From Stictocephala bisonia (taxonomy: Eukaryota > Arthropoda > Insecta > Hemiptera > Membracidae), in NCBI GenBank assembly GCA_035578905.1, contig JAQJVL010001201.1:1-64000 (forward strand): 64,000 bases of DNA, written 5' to 3'. Position 1 is the stretch's first letter, and each line of letters opens with the position of its first letter. Shown one piece after another: positions 54,901 to 58,194 of this stretch. The notes under the pieces were generated by a model. The model ran no database searches. It saw only the letters and a list, made by a program, of their open reading frames with translations, and was not told where the DNA came from. The position numbers were made by a program, and so were the translations under genes.

Positions 54901-55933
54901 TAAAACTAGCACAGAACTCGCCTTTTGTACAGAGTTTACGTTGATTTATATTGTGCTTATTGCATTCAGTTATACAAAACATGTACCTACTGGCATCTGT
55001 ATAATGCAAAAGTGCGTTGTGGTCACGGTACCCCTAGGAAAGAAGACGGTAGGTATCACGTGCATCTCCTATGACCTCACATGGGGGAAATGGCAACAAC
55101 AAATACAAAAATACTATTCTAATTCCCGTAGTTTACAATTCCAGCTGATAAGTGGTAAATAACTTGCCTACTATTTAGCTGGATGCTTTCTTGCGATTGG
55201 TAGATTTAGTTACCAATATTTTTCGAATAATGAAACCAGGTGATTTTGCCCATGTGGCGTCACAGTCTACTGTTTTACCGGTTTTGGTTAGGTTTGGTCC
55301 GGTATTTACTTTGACCTTTGTAAGTTGTTTATTTATTCCAACCGCTGATAAATAAATAAAAAAGAATCTATTGTAAACAATTAATTGTCAAATTGGTATT
55401 GTCATAGGGGTTGCATTGATACTTCTTAGAACCCCTGGGGTGGTTTTCTGATGTTTAAAATTAAGATAGGAATATGTGTTATCCAGAGACTCTAAGAATG
55501 TCTATACAAAATTTCAGATGAATGAGCTCAGTATTTTTGCGTGATTGAGTAACACACACACACAGACACAATTATATTTTTTATATAATAGTAAGAAGAT
55601 TGCTAAACTTATGAAATAAGTAACAAAATCACAGTATCCAATGTCTCTAGAAATTTCTACTGATACATTTAATCCTACAGAAAAATCTACTTTGTGATTG
55701 GTTGGAGCATTGGGGATTGCCCCTACATCAAGGACAGAGGAACCTACCTTGTGAATGGTTGGAGCCTTGGGGTTTGCCCCTACATCAAGGACATAGACTC
55801 GGTCACTACCAAGGCATGGTATCACCATTTTGTCTCTCTTCTTTGATGGATTCCCGTAACAGCTGCTGCAGCTGTTCCAACCAAAATGATGCACTTCATC
55901 CCCAGGGTACAACATTTTGGTCCTGTGGATTAC
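5986..55933 (-). CDS. SELENBP1: Selenium-binding protein 1 / methanethiol oxidase homologue (9 exons, N-terminus missing)
   Basis: Spliced CDS of 55748-55933, 52717-52876, 42434-42574, 38219-38384, 27504-27598, 26217-26404, 19207-19352, 11966-12088 and 5986-6055, all complement, totalling 1275 nt (424 codons plus TGA). Every junction is GT-AG and phases agree throughout. Family hallmarks appear in order: [11 protein letters not shown] (the Cys-rich selenium/metal site), [73 protein letters not shown] and [11 protein letters not shown] near the end. In the family, vertebrate SELENBP1 oxidises methanethiol to hydrogen peroxide, formaldehyde and hydrogen sulfide; the fold is a cytosolic beta-propeller-like protein. 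Vertebrate proteins have about 472 residues, so roughly 55-60 N-terminal residues should lie in exon(s) above 55933, probably beyond the window. Introns of 1.1-10.6 kb are full of transposons. The assignment is close to certain; the substrate in this organism is inferred from the family. Confidence 0.95.
6056..7380. other. SELENBP1 last intron, AT-rich, nothing recognised
   Basis: An ORF at 6412-6651 has no recognised domain. No convincing element boundaries. Confidence 0.3.
7385..8493 (+). mobile_element. piggyBac-type MITE with TTAA target duplication
   Basis: TTAA at 7381-7384 and 8494-8497 flanks a 1109-bp element with 14-bp inverted ends CCCTCCAGGTGCTG. The left subterminal region has two copies of a perfect palindrome around GACATCGCG-TAG-CGCGATGTC. 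A 30-codon ORF (7747-7839) starts [20 protein letters not shown] and is acidic at the end, like the N-terminus of piggyBac transposases, then stops. Two tandem copies of an approximately 67-bp unit follow at about 7942-8076. It is probably an internally deleted derivative of an autonomous element. Confidence 0.88.
8498..11965. other. Rest of SELENBP1 last intron
   Basis: AT-rich sequence with no gene or complete element recognised. 9180-9850 is less AT-rich and may be an old repeat (GTTCTCAGTTCCAGTTC, later GGAACTGGGATCTAG), but I cannot classify it. ORFs at 10026-10980 have no recognisable domain. Confidence 0.3.
11966..12088 (-). CDS. SELENBP1: SELENBP1 exon, eighth in window
   Basis: 123 nt, acceptor TTTCACAG, donor GTAAGT from 11965. 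It encodes [20 protein letters not shown] and [16 protein letters not shown]. The PVLCHETR segment matches the PALAHELR of vertebrate proteins with its conserved His. It leaves with two bases of an Arg codon. Confidence 0.95.
12089..13195. other. Intron with a 17-nt poly-G tract
   Basis: A run of 17 G at 12226-12242 followed by CGAACGGGACGG is the only notable feature. An ORF at 12450-12686 has no recognised domain. Confidence 0.35.
13200..13632 (-). pseudogene. LINE reverse transcriptase fragment
   Basis: On the minus strand one frame reads [19 protein letters not shown], a decayed form of RT motif B and the block after it (VPQGSILGPLLF..YIND), then TDDNAIS near motif C. After a frameshift it reads [19 protein letters not shown] and [11 protein letters not shown], the typical region just C-terminal to the RT core. 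Several stops and frameshifts: non-functional. A MITE-like element begins at its upstream edge. Confidence 0.7.
13633..14166. mobile_element. MITE-like element, possibly PIF/Harbinger type
   Basis: Ends are inverted and similar: AGGGTGTAGGCC..ACATGCGAGG on the left and, in complement, AGGGTTTATGACACGCGAGG on the right, with TAA next to each end. Several internal copies of a GAGCATGC/GAGGACATGC unit occur in both orientations. It lies beside LINE coding sequence. No transposase. Exact ends and class uncertain. Confidence 0.45.
14500..15115 (-). pseudogene. LINE reverse transcriptase C-terminal fragment
   Basis: The minus strand reads [17 protein letters not shown] and [13 protein letters not shown] (15090-14980), then, after frame breaks, [20 protein letters not shown] and [14 protein letters not shown], ending with DFFENLIMQ and a stop at about 14542. 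This is the typical order of the segment after the RT core in CR1/Jockey-like LINEs (DLGv..DskL.f..Hi, then R...Dl.f....g). Degenerate. Confidence 0.7.
15116..16284. other. Intron sequence, nothing recognised
   Basis: No domain found in the overlapping ORFs at 15665-15947. It may contain the lost 5' part of the transposon that follows. Confidence 0.3.
16288..18142 (+). pseudogene. pogo/Tigger-type DDE transposase, 5'-truncated and frameshifted
   Basis: A 570-codon frame opens directly after a TAG with a TTG, so there is no ATG and the N-terminal DNA-binding domain is missing. It begins in the CENP-B-like region ([20 protein letters not shown]) and carries a DDE_1 catalytic core: NCDE (D69), LFFDG (D183) and MQPLD (D219), spacing 35 residues. 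The usual DGHxSH reads DGVIFH, so a conserved His is lost. A basic, Ser-rich linker follows ([21 protein letters not shown]). The C-terminal [20 protein letters not shown] continues in another frame as [20 protein letters not shown] to a stop near 18142, showing a frameshift at about 17940. An AATAAA lies near 18308. Almost certainly inactive. Confidence 0.85.
18143..18925 (+). mobile_element. 3' region of the pogo-type element with subterminal repeats
   Basis: Contains at least five copies, in both orientations, of GTCTCTTATTACCCC or close variants (about 18686, 18704, 18726, 18882, 18895), ending CCCGGCTTCCCCTA. Such clustered subterminal motifs are typical of transposase binding sites. No matching left end was found upstream, in line with the truncated coding region. 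Confidence 0.45.
19207..19352 (-). CDS. SELENBP1: SELENBP1 exon, seventh in window
   Basis: 146 nt, acceptor ATATTTCAG, donor GTGAGA from 19206. It encodes [20 protein letters not shown] and [20 protein letters not shown], matching the family block that precedes the C-terminal domain. It leaves with two bases of a Lys codon. Confidence 0.95.
19353..20420. other. Intron sequence, nothing recognised
   Basis: ORFs at 19660-20025 and 20161-20421 show no recognisable domain. Confidence 0.3.
20422..22680. repeat. 52-bp minisatellite, interrupted by a LINE
   Basis: Units like CTAAAATGGGGTCAACGCTA followed by AGCTCAATAAGACCACCCGC and ACTTTTCTACAA recur every 52 bp: three copies at 20422-20583 and about six at 22356-22680 (starts 22411, 22463, 22515 and so on). 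The two blocks were one array, split by the LINE at 20584-22355. Units near the LINE are the most alike. There are no regular spacers, so this is not a CRISPR array. Confidence 0.85.
20584..22355 (-). pseudogene. 5'-truncated LINE inside the 52-bp minisatellite
   Basis: On the minus strand the RT is legible in pieces: [19 protein letters not shown] and [20 protein letters not shown] (fingers), [20 protein letters not shown] (motif B) and [12 protein letters not shown] (motif C with ADD kept). Frameshifts and stops interrupt it. The 3' end lies at 20584, where the complement ends in AAAGTTGATTTGAATTTG. The flanks CTAAAACT and CTAAAAAACT may be a target-site duplication taken from the repeat unit. 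Confidence 0.75.
22690..23940. other. Intron sequence, nothing recognised
   Basis: Contains a poly-A of 15 at about 23341 and short GC-richer stretches around 23060-23170; no coding signature. Confidence 0.3.
23945..24855 (+). pseudogene. 5'-truncated LINE, C-terminus and 3' UTR
   Basis: Reads [40 protein letters not shown] and [16 protein letters not shown], then in a shifted frame [16 protein letters not shown] and a stop. It lines up with the C-terminus of the longer LINE at 60819-62648 (RILPLRHLYVYKVLKIF; NKIKKWLHTN). The 3' UTR holds a stem-loop (ACCTCTTAAACAGGCATTGC, CTTAGGAGGT, about 24655-24688) also found in that copy, and the tail ends AAATAAATATATTCTTATTC. Confidence 0.75.
24860..25195. 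other. Intron sequence, nothing recognised
   Basis: AT-rich; no supported feature. Confidence 0.3.
25200..26098 (-). pseudogene. LINE reverse transcriptase fragment
   Basis: Minus strand, starting at RT motif [21 protein letters not shown], then [35 protein letters not shown] and [17 protein letters not shown], later [14 protein letters not shown] and, in other frames, [18 protein letters not shown] and [14 protein letters not shown]. The YADD motif is intact but the rest is frameshifted. It ends about 120 bp from the SELENBP1 exon at 26217-26404. Confidence 0.75.
26217..26404 (-). CDS. SELENBP1: SELENBP1 exon, sixth in window
   Basis: 188 nt, acceptor GCTATAG, donor GTAAGT from 26216. It encodes [20 protein letters not shown], then [13 protein letters not shown] and GQLFLGGS, among the most conserved stretches of the family, including the WLHGD histidine. 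It leaves in phase 0 after a Thr codon. Confidence 0.96.
26405..27503. other. SELENBP1 intron, nothing recognised
   Basis: The shortest intron within the window (1.1 kb) and free of recognisable transposons. Confidence 0.5.
27504..27598 (-). CDS. SELENBP1: SELENBP1 exon, fifth in window
   Basis: 95 nt, acceptor TTGTTTTAG, donor GTGGGA from 27503. It completes the Arg codon and encodes [20 protein letters not shown] followed by [11 protein letters not shown]. This small exon is too short to stand out as an ORF but matches the family's VPPKKVKGW block exactly in position and phase. Confidence 0.95.
27737..28110. repeat. Pair of approximately 61-bp direct repeats
   Basis: GATACCAAATCACTACGACA through TTTTGGCAAGTGGGTAAC at 27737-27802 recurs at 28047-28110 with two or three differences. 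The second copy runs straight into LINE coding sequence. It may mark a local duplication or an old insertion. Confidence 0.6.
28100..28695 (+). pseudogene. 5'-truncated LINE, C-terminus and tail
   Basis: Reads [20 protein letters not shown], then in another frame [40 protein letters not shown] and [10 protein letters not shown] to a TAA at 28543. This is the standard end of a Jockey/CR1-like ORF2 (YGI.fWG, then YnTR..., then yN.lP..i......FK..lk..L). The tail ends AACAATAAACGATTTGATTT. Confidence 0.75.
28700..34854. other. Long intron stretch with little recognisable content
   Basis: Mostly AT-rich. 29240-29460 is more GC-rich and has a TATATAAAGG box followed about 25 bp later by CACTCGGCACAG, a promoter-like layout that might be part of an old LTR. 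30750-31020 and 33280-33470 are also GC-richer; 33355-33407 is a (GA)n tract. ORFs in these parts are low-complexity and not supported as genes. Confidence 0.3.
34859..35896. mobile_element. Second piggyBac-type MITE (different family)
   Basis: TTAA at 34855-34858 and 35897-35900 flanks a 1038-bp element. Ends are CCCTCCGAATGATG and, inverted, CCCTCCGAGTGATA. The right subterminal region carries two palindromic copies of CGGCTCGGAGCGAGCCG / CGGCTCGGACCGAGCCG. On the minus strand a short stretch reads [15 protein letters not shown] and a stop near 35433, a basic-acidic composition like piggyBac termini, but too short to be sure. Non-autonomous. Confidence 0.85.
36290..36760 (-). pseudogene. 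LINE reverse transcriptase fragment
   Basis: The minus strand reads [20 protein letters not shown] (motif B end and YIND), then in frame pieces [20 protein letters not shown] and [15 protein letters not shown], typical of the region between RT motif C and the thumb. Motif C itself is not legible. Degenerate. Confidence 0.55.
37100..38040 (+). pseudogene. Second Penelope-like element remnant with 3' hairpin
   Basis: The frame ending TGA near 37322 reads [31 protein letters not shown] and [12 protein letters not shown]. This looks like the extreme C-terminus after a GIY-YIG domain in Penelope-like elements. About 660 bp downstream, 37995-38030 carries a stem-loop (GGTTTGGGTTTTACCAAA) followed by TCGAAACGTCG, the hairpin usually found downstream of such elements. 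An (AT)n tract lies at 37628-37662. Assignment moderate. Confidence 0.5.
38219..38384 (-). CDS. SELENBP1: SELENBP1 exon, fourth in window
   Basis: 166 nt. It encodes [18 protein letters not shown], then [19 protein letters not shown]. Two in-frame acceptors 9 nt apart are possible: TTATGTTAG with the exon starting at 38384, or TTTAACAG starting at 38375. I prefer 38384 because the extra residues (TLT before GRSLN) match the usual loop length. Donor GTATAT from 38218; it leaves with two bases of an Arg codon. Confidence 0.93.
38481..39962 (+). mobile_element. Non-autonomous Helitron
   Basis: The 5' end TCTATACCTATAAAAGGCAA follows an A, and the 3' end ...GCTAG precedes a T, as expected for insertion between A and T without target duplication. 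Just before CTAG is a GC-rich hairpin (CCGGCGAAGCGGGC) 10-20 nt from the end. There is no Rep/helicase coding sequence in 1482 bp. The start could be four bases earlier (38477). It carries a 187-bp tandem array and lies about 95 bp upstream of a SELENBP1 exon. Confidence 0.8.
38874..39770 (+). repeat. 187-bp tandem repeat inside the Helitron
   Basis: Five copies start at about 38874, 39061, 39248, 39435 and 39622, each opening near CCCTCTAAAAGTAGACTTAC and containing CATAGCCAG.TCATAGGACA. The spacing is 187 bp each time; a shortened sixth copy starts at 39747. The unit size is in the range of arthropod satellites. Confidence 0.85.
39964..40985 (+). mobile_element. Second Helitron-like element abutting the first
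   Basis: Immediately after the first Helitron's CTAG-T comes (AT)n and TATAAGGCAAAGCCC, then GACTGACT, a SINE, and GAGTCACTCATCGCAAATTC. With the SINE removed this resembles the first element's 5' end (TATAAAAGGCAAATACCACT, CACTCATCAC). At 40903-40975 three small GC hairpins follow one another (GGCCGAAGGCC; GCGCAGCGAGCG; GCACGCGAAGTGTGC). A CTAG end is not clear, so the 3' border is approximate. Confidence 0.55.
40021..40457 (-). mobile_element. SINE copy (tRNA-derived family A)
   Basis: A 437-bp copy on the minus strand. The head GTCGGCACTGGTGGCGCAGT resembles an RNA polymerase III A box (TGGCGCAGT); an internal GGTTCGGATTCCACG resembles a B box, though the distance is larger than in a tRNA. 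The 3' end is GTAAGAATG. Other copies: 41641-41750, 48556-49001, 56096-56220 and 58905-59366. It splits the second Helitron-like 5' end. Confidence 0.65.
41210..41300 (-). mobile_element. tRNA-like SINE head (second family)
   Basis: The minus strand has TAGCTTAGTGGGTAAGGC (A box) and, about 40 nt on, GGTTCAAATC (B box), the spacing of a tRNA gene. No cloverleaf can be completed, so it is a tRNA-derived SINE or pseudo-tRNA rather than a functional tRNA. Confidence 0.5.
41641..41750 (-). mobile_element. SINE family A, 3' fragment
   Basis: Same family as 40021-40457, keeping only the last 110 bp: (TATTCTTATTCTTAC) tail, GAGACGCCGACACAACG and GATGAGTGTAGTCT. 5'-truncated, as expected for reverse-transcribed elements. 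Confidence 0.65.
42003..42235 (+). repeat. 104-bp tandem duplication after a Penelope-type hairpin
   Basis: ACATTTTACCAGTTTTTTTT through GGCCTAGTGTA recurs at 104 bp. Just before it, CTAAAGAAGGGGTCAGTGGT then GCCGAAAC resembles the hairpins at about 2040 and 37995. Confidence 0.6.
42434..42574 (-). CDS. SELENBP1: SELENBP1 exon, third in window
   Basis: 141 nt, acceptor TCTTAG, donor GTAAGT at 42433. It encodes [20 protein letters not shown] and [13 protein letters not shown], the strongly conserved GYDFWYQP block, and ends at VLDP. It leaves in phase 1. A 5'-truncated LINE sits about 190 bp upstream in the preceding intron. Confidence 0.95.
42765..43472 (+). pseudogene. 5'-truncated LINE with 13-bp target-site duplication
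   Basis: GAATAAATTTTAA flanks the insert at 42752-42764 and 43473-43485. The ORF reads [51 protein letters not shown] and, after a stop/frameshift near 43164, [29 protein letters not shown] and [12 protein letters not shown]. This is the thumb-to-C-terminal part of an endonuclease-type LINE ORF2 (YLGv..., LYGaEtW, RWaGHV.R, RPRGRP..rW). The tail is (GTAAGA)n. It lies about 190 bp from the SELENBP1 exon at 42434-42574. One of the clearest recent insertions. Confidence 0.85.
43862..44548 (+). repeat. Left terminal inverted repeat
   Basis: Begins CAGCAGTTTTTAAGATC; shares AATCCATATGAAGTGGTCCA, GCTAGAGCTTCCAAACCAAC and ATTCTTTTCAGAAAGATCTC in inverse orientation with 51225-51924. Overall similarity high, with small indels. 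Confidence 0.88.
44763..44872 (+). repeat. 25-bp minisatellite
   Basis: Unit ACAAGTCTTCACAGGAGCTC followed by AGTGG, about 4.5 copies with starts 25 bp apart (44765, 44790, 44815...). Inside the long-TIR element. Confidence 0.85.
44998..47372 (-). mobile_element. Complete Tigger (pogo family) transposon
   Basis: 2375 bp, flanked by TA on both sides (44996-44997, 47373-47374). Inverted ends of 24 bp: CAGTAAACTCCCGATTATCC then GCGG, and on the other side the same with one mismatch (T at position 11). Extra subterminal CCGCGGATAATCG copies lie inside both ends. It encodes an uninterrupted transposase on the minus strand. Confidence 0.93.
45232..46827 (-). CDS. Tigger-type DDE transposase, apparently intact
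   Basis: 531 codons from ATG at 46827 (start chosen because [20 protein letters not shown] begins the domain; the frame is open 23 codons further up without homology). Order: N-terminal pogo/Psq-type helix-turn-helix (about residues 5-55, [10 protein letters not shown]...[11 protein letters not shown]), CENP-B-type DNA-binding domain (about 75-145, [18 protein letters not shown] ... [11 protein letters not shown]), and the DDE_1 domain with NADESGLFW (D177), [11 protein letters not shown] (D292) and QPMDQG (D327), a D-34-D spacing typical of pogo-like enzymes. An acidic C-terminus follows ([21 protein letters not shown]). All catalytic residues are present with no frameshift, unlike the other transposases here. 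It acts in the nucleus by cut-and-paste at TA sites (family knowledge). Recent insertion inside an older transposon. Confidence 0.93.
   Translation of the reverse strand: MAAKRKKVVLSIQDKLELIKSVENGAPKKQMCLRYGIGESTVRDIMKQKDKLIEFASSSDNTSTMKKRKTMKNSTYEELDSALLEWVSQVRSQGTPISGPIVAAKAKTFFEMLNLEGNFDASSGWLTRFKQRHGIREIGLHGEKLSGDEEAASGFQSYFEQLIESEGLTYEQVYNADESGLFWKCLPTRTLAFETEKQAAGHKSSKERITIMPCNNASGSHKLKLLVIGKSKRPRSFKGTRAENLPVHYYHQEKGWMDQRIFKDWFDTKFVPQVREHLRSKNLPEKAVLLLDNAPSHPGESVLKSDDGNFFVKFLPPNVTALIQPMDQGVIASMKKKYRTALLKKRIDEGDDLKTFFKDYTVLDSIYDINNAWKSFKQSTLMKSWRKILPDVENIQEGEEDEDDIPLSVLANLAKSVAGGVNVNEENIGEWIECDANDPGFEYFTDESIIDQVRGIESVEPKDNEDEEEMQRTVTHDEALGHIDHILQYLEEQDDATLCDKMVLRKLKSQIKKKSFATKKQMQMTDFFVKQ
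48556..49001 (+). mobile_element. SINE family A inside the transposase gene
   Basis: Nearly full-length copy in plus orientation: GTCGGCACTGGTGGTGCAGT head, TGGTTCAGATTCCATG box, CATTCATATTCGCCTTAAAA and ATGTAAGAAT tail. It interrupts the transposase between GTHSV and CLYHQ. Confidence 0.7.
49002..49345 (+). pseudogene. 5'-truncated LINE end directly after the SINE
   Basis: Reads [40 protein letters not shown] and LSGD-stop (to 49139), then a UTR ending in a (TGATTTT)n tail at about 49315-49340. Family C-terminus as at 28100-28695. It starts exactly at the SINE's 3' end, so the two either inserted together or one used the other as target. Confidence 0.7.
49613..49775 (-). mobile_element. Short LINE 3' end remnant in the transposase gene
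   Basis: TTCAAATTCAAAAGAAACTT resembles the complement of the LINE 3' end at 20584 (TTCAAATTCAAATCAACTTT). It splits the transposase reading between EEF and FFESLG; GAGTTC and GAGTTTC on either side may be the target duplication. Confidence 0.45.
50277..50372 (+). repeat. 18/11-bp minisatellite within the transposase core
   Basis: Units CAGAGGCCAGACAGAGAC (18 bp, three copies) pass into CAGACAGAGGC-like 11-bp units. The array sits between the FEAECDFG and HGKNACDG blocks. The 18-bp units keep frame and encode RPDRDQ repeats; the 11-bp units change frame, so HGKNACDG falls in a different frame. Confidence 0.85.
51225..51924 (-). repeat. Right terminal inverted repeat
   Basis: Inverse complement of 43862-44548. 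Contains a 12-bp extra segment (AATTTAACATTT) missing from the left arm, so the two arms have diverged since insertion. Confidence 0.88.
51971..52193. repeat. Long hairpin (palindromic repeat)
   Basis: Left arm GTGAACATCACACAACACAT through ACAAATATTATGGT and right arm ACCATAATATTTGTGCATTT through TGTGTGACGTTCAC are nearly perfect inverse copies of about 95 bp around a 31-bp loop containing GCTGATCGATTTCGG. Part of it recurs at 5322-5460, so it is a dispersed element. Confidence 0.85.
52717..52876 (-). CDS. SELENBP1: SELENBP1 exon, second in window
   Basis: 160 nt, enters in phase 0 and leaves after one base of a Gly codon. Acceptor CTAATAG before 52876, donor GTCAGT from 52716. It encodes [27 protein letters not shown] and [13 protein letters not shown], which align with the family's second segment including the conserved THCL histidine. 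Confidence 0.95.
52877..54205. other. Intron sequence, nothing recognised
   Basis: AT-rich. At 54100-54215 a short phrase (AAAAATGTTCTAAGGACCAG, CAGTTTCAAGCT) repeats about three times; no gene seen. Confidence 0.3.
54215..54450 (-). mobile_element. tRNA-derived SINE (third family)
   Basis: The minus strand has GACGGTGGTCTAGTGGGTAA (A-box-like), then GGTAGGGCTTGGGTGCC as a diverged B-box region, and a GC-rich body (GGACTATTAGGCCCGAAGAG) unlike its AT-rich surroundings. The tRNA origin is inferred from the A box. A 77-codon ORF across it is a by-product. Confidence 0.5.
54455..55380. other. Intron sequence, nothing recognised
   Basis: ORFs at 54788-55162 show no domain. Confidence 0.3.
55440..55610 (+). 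repeat. Possible retroposon 3' end with (CA)n
   Basis: TCTATACAAAATTTCAGATG, then TTTTTGCGTGATTGAGTAAC, (AC)n and TTTATATAATAGTA resemble a widespread insect RTE/SINE 3' end. Identification tentative. Confidence 0.3.
55687..55747 (-). repeat. Duplicated exon end with second candidate 5' splice site
   Basis: On the minus strand the exon end ([15 protein letters not shown], then the donor) is followed by a diverged copy reading [15 protein letters not shown] and a second donor-like GTAGAT at 55690. The offset is exactly 57 bp (19 codons) and the reading frame is open across both copies, so using the distal donor would add 19 residues in frame. The consensus donor at 55747 (GTAGGT) looks stronger. 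Whether the distal site is used cannot be seen from sequence. Confidence 0.8.
55748..55933 (-). CDS. SELENBP1: SELENBP1 exon, first in window (CSSC site)
   Basis: 186 nt, phase 0 at both ends, 62 codons. Acceptor TTTACAG at 55940-55934, donor GTAGGT from 55747. It begins VIHR and carries [11 protein letters not shown], the conserved Cys motif that binds selenium/metal in this family, then ends NPKAPTIHK. An internal ATG at 55915 is not the start, because homology continues upstream through VIHR to the splice site. Its last approximately 45 nt plus the donor are duplicated 57 bp further into the intron (see the separate entry). Confidence 0.95.
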
Positions 55934-56095
55934 CTGTAAATCATGATATTTTATTAAAAAATCAATTTTTACTGGGTTTAACTGTATTAAAACTATTTGT
56001 CATTTAGTTATACTAGCTAAAAACTACCATTTGATGCATTTATAAATTTTAATTAAAAGGACTACACTAAAAATTCTATAAGATTATGCAAGCCT

Positions 56096-56220
56096 AGGGT
56101 TCGGATTCCACATAAAGCTGTAGGTCCCTTAGTTGCTCTGACTGTTGGGCTATTAATAAATTGCCCTTTCTGAGAAACAGTTGAACTCAGTTAGTAACCA
56201 GACTACACTCATCCTACATG
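56096..56220 (+). mobile_element. SINE family A, partial copy
   Basis: Starts at GGGTTCGGATTCCACATAAA and ends CAGACTACACTCATCC; lacks both the head and the last 60 bp. Confidence 0.6.
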
Positions 56221-56539
56221 CCAATATACAAGAACTCAACAGAATTTTGAATATACAAATACTGAATTACATAACAAATAAAATTTTAGTAGAAAAATTC
56301 CTAAATAAATCTGAAGAATTCTTCAAGATAACATTTTTGGTTATTTTTAAAAGGTTTTTGGCGCTTAATATAATTTTGAAAACTATTTTGGCCTACAATG
56401 ATTATTTTTCAAGATAGGCTAATGTGGAAAACTAATTTCATGGCACATCAAATATAGAGGCCATATGCACAATCACAATGAAAGTAACGACAGGCCACAG
56501 AAGAAGAGGAGGGGTGGTAGGCAGGCTACTCGGAGGTCA

Positions 56540-57485
56540 GACACAAAATATTAATGCAAACTACAAAATGTTGTTGAGGATACTCAAATACTTCCATCCC
56601 TAGTTTTGGGAGGTTATAAATGAATTAGCTGGAAGAGTAAAAAACCAAGACTCTTTTCCCATACAAAAATATCTGAAACAAACTTTAGATGTAACCCCCG
56701 AAGAATGTAAGCAGGTTACAAACAAATTCAACCAGTATTTTGCGGCTGTAGGGAGTGATCTCACGGATGAAATTGATGGGGGAGTGGTGCATGACGCTGA
56801 CTATACTATACAATCTGACGAAGCAGTTACACTCCAGGAAACGATGGGGTCTCGGCTGATTCCCTTAAGAACAATATAAATACAATTTCCAAAACACTTC
56901 ATCATATTATCAATTTAGGTATTTCACCTGGAATTTTCCCGGACGATTTTAAATTAGCTAAAATGATAAATCTTTATAGGCAAATGAAATTTCTGATAAA
57001 AATAACTTCTGCCCAATTAGCTGAAGTGTATTCTCCAAGATATTAGAGAAGATTGTCAAAGACCAACTAGCAGAATATCTTCAATCAAACAACATTTTAA
57101 ATGAGGACCAATTTGGATTTAGGAAAGACAAAAACATAAGCGACGCCTTGTTCGGAATTTTTAACAAAATTAACCTTAACATTTCCACAAATGAAAAAAT
57201 TATTATGATATTTTTAGACCTAAAAAAGCTTTCGAATCAGCAGATAGAAATAAGTTGTTTTCTAAATTAGAACTGGTTTGTATTCATGGCACCGCCCTCG
57301 CGTAGTTTAAAAACTATCTCACAGGCAGACTACAGTGTGTGTCTATTGGTGGGGAACGGAGCGATATTGTACCAGTGGACTGCGGTATGGTTCAAGGCAG
57401 TACACTCGGTCCACTATGATCTTATATTGCTAAGATCATATCTATAAACATTCAAGTGAATAATCCTAATTGTGATATATTTAAA
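56540..57485 (+). pseudogene. Degenerate LINE (Jockey-like) ORF2
   Basis: Frame pieces read FWEVINELAGRVKNQDSFPI and CKQVTNKFNQYFAAVGSDLT (linker before the RT), HHIINLGISPGIFPDDFKLA, LEKIVKDQLAEYLQSNNILN, EDQFGFRKDKNISDALFGIF, IMIFLDLKKAFESADRNKL (motif A) and CGMVQGSTLGPL (motif B). Stops and frameshifts throughout. Confidence 0.75.
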
Positions 57486-57924
57486 TTTACATCTCTGTCA
57501 ATTTAAAAAAAAACGGGCGGATGTATGGACAAGACGATTGGGCCTAGAGGGAGCTGAGACCATTATCACTTGTGTCTACAGGTGGAGTTGATAATGTGCC
57601 TTATTCAACCATGGTTTATTACTCAAGCTGGGGACAAGTCTGAACATTGCCATTGTCATTAAGTTAGCTTGCGATTTACATATTTCATTACAGTATCTCG
57701 AATATTCTACGTTTTTATTTCGATTATTCTTCTTAATTTATTTTATAAATCATGCATAAATGAGTGTTTTGGAGCAAATTTGATTTTCTTTCTTTTTCTT
57801 TTTACTCTTATCTAAACATGTATTAAAATCACATTAATGTATGTATTAATCTAAATTATATATTTTTTCTCCATATTTAAAAATACACATTTTTTTCACT
57901 CCAACAAAATTGTAATAATTTCAT

Positions 57925-58085
57925 AAGTGAAACAAGAACTCAGCCTACGCACAGGTAATCTGCCCATGTAGGCTATTTTCCATACTTAAATATATGTTAT
58001 TGTTTATTACTTTTTTTTAATTGTGTAAATGTTTGTTTTTATTATTGAATGGGGAAATAAACGAATTTACATTTTCATTTCATTT
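57925..58085 (+). mobile_element. LINE 3' end with UTR hairpin
   Basis: Contains AGCCTACGCACAGGTAATCT-GCCCATGTAGGCT as a stem-loop and ends GGAAATAAACGAATTTACAT then (TTTCA)n. It is in head-to-head orientation with the copy at 58195-59840 (their 3' ends face each other). It may belong to the ORF2 remnant upstream. Confidence 0.55.
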
Positions 58086-58194
58086 CGATGTATAGAGTTA
58101 GGGTGATGATTATGGAATGAAATCAACAAGAATGATACAACGAGAATGAATTCATTGGGATACCAAACTAATTAACCTAACCAAAATGAAATGA

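Noticed and set aside
55514..55915. A 133-codon ORF starting [15 protein letters not shown] as an independent small gene
   Set aside because: Homology continues upstream of the Met to an acceptor site and stops at the donor; the rest is intron read-through.
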